NCBI RefSeq assembly: GCF_022179085.1
Contig: NZ_BPQE01000013.1
Coordinates: 114,528 to 178,527, forward strand
From: Methylobacterium aerolatum
GTDB taxonomy: Bacteria; Pseudomonadota; Alphaproteobacteria; Rhizobiales; Beijerinckiaceae
DNA: 64,000 nucleotides
Direction: 5' to 3'
The position numbers and the translations under genes were made by a program. Below are positions 63,952-64,000 of this stretch, one piece after another. The notes below the pieces were generated by a model. It worked only from the letters and a program-made list of their open reading frames with translations, was not told the DNA's origin and made no database searches. Each line of letters opens with the position of its first letter. Position 1 is the stretch's first letter.

Positions 63952-64000
63952 TCAGAACACGTGGAAGGCGAAGCCGGCGAGAAAGCTCTTTTCCTCGGTG
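63952..64000 (-). CDS. Partial gene, C-terminal end (beta-barrel-like)
   Basis: Only the last 15 codons are inside the window, ending KSFLAGFAFHVF and a stop 3 bases before ATPase 2. Alternating aromatic/hydrophobic residues and a terminal Phe are what the last strand of an outer-membrane barrel looks like; a porin feeding the importer is conceivable. Too short to identify. Confidence 0.35.
   Translation of the reverse strand, partial: TEEKSFLAGFAFHVF

Noticed and set aside
1-64000. Riboswitches, rRNA, intact prophage or insertion sequence
   Set aside because: Looked for leader folds, transposase motifs and terminal repeats; none seen beyond the integrase relic and short hairpin repeats.

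Overview
The window is GC-rich, densely packed and operon-structured. Its gene content fits an alphaproteobacterium of the Methylobacterium / Methylorubrum type: OpgH-type glucan synthase, an MXKDX repeat protein, a furoate (hmf) operon, CsgH-type curli genes, Rut pyrimidine catabolism and biuret/formamide amidases. The organism assignment is inference from gene content; no rRNA or species marker is present.

Layout. (1) 0.2-3 kb: opgH (minus), then tRNA-Ser(CGA) followed by a stop-riddled integrase start, the scar of a tRNA-targeted element. (2) 3.4-10.7 kb: a minus-strand operon of DUF3095 protein, cNMP-domain patatin phospholipase, glycosyltransferase, small membrane peptide, 3Fe-4S ferredoxin, ferredoxin reductase and cytochrome P450. 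(3) 10.9-12.1 kb: two exported proteins (MXKDX repeat, DUF1223). (4) 12.3-22.6 kb: a minus-strand operon read as 2-furoate catabolism: AraC regulator, hmfA (fused to a CoxG-like domain), hmfB, hmfC, hmfD, hmfE, an MFS carrier and an alpha/beta hydrolase. (5) 23.0-24.3 kb: three overlapping minus-strand genes, a toxin-like protein, an HTH protein and a DUF6941-like protein. (6) 24.5-31.0 kb: a curli locus with a 21-repeat curlin, csgH, a minor curlin, csgF and csgG, a divergent small curlin-like gene, and a lytic transglycosylase. (7) 31.5-36.9 kb: an AT-richer surface-glycan patch (acetyltransferase, multi-domain glycosyltransferase, sugar aminotransferase) and 1.2 kb without a convincing gene.

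(8) 36.9-63.9 kb: a large nitrogen-scavenging region. On the plus strand, rutR, then rutABCDF, an SsuABC/ThiXYZ-type ABC importer, and atzG-atzE-atzH-atzF. Converging on it from the minus strand is an operon in which a BMP-type ABC importer (binding protein, two permeases, ATPase) contains formamidase and biuret hydrolase genes. Upstream lie an NCS2 purine permease and a second complete BMP-type importer. Together these genes should import and strip nitrogen from pyrimidines, purine-like compounds, biuret, allophanate and formamide.

Between these blocks lie short hairpin repeats (at least four copies) and a family of very small exported proteins with a shared TAPGG motif. Start sites were chosen from Shine-Dalgarno spacing and overlaps where the sequence allowed; several genes use GTG, and hmfA probably uses TTG.
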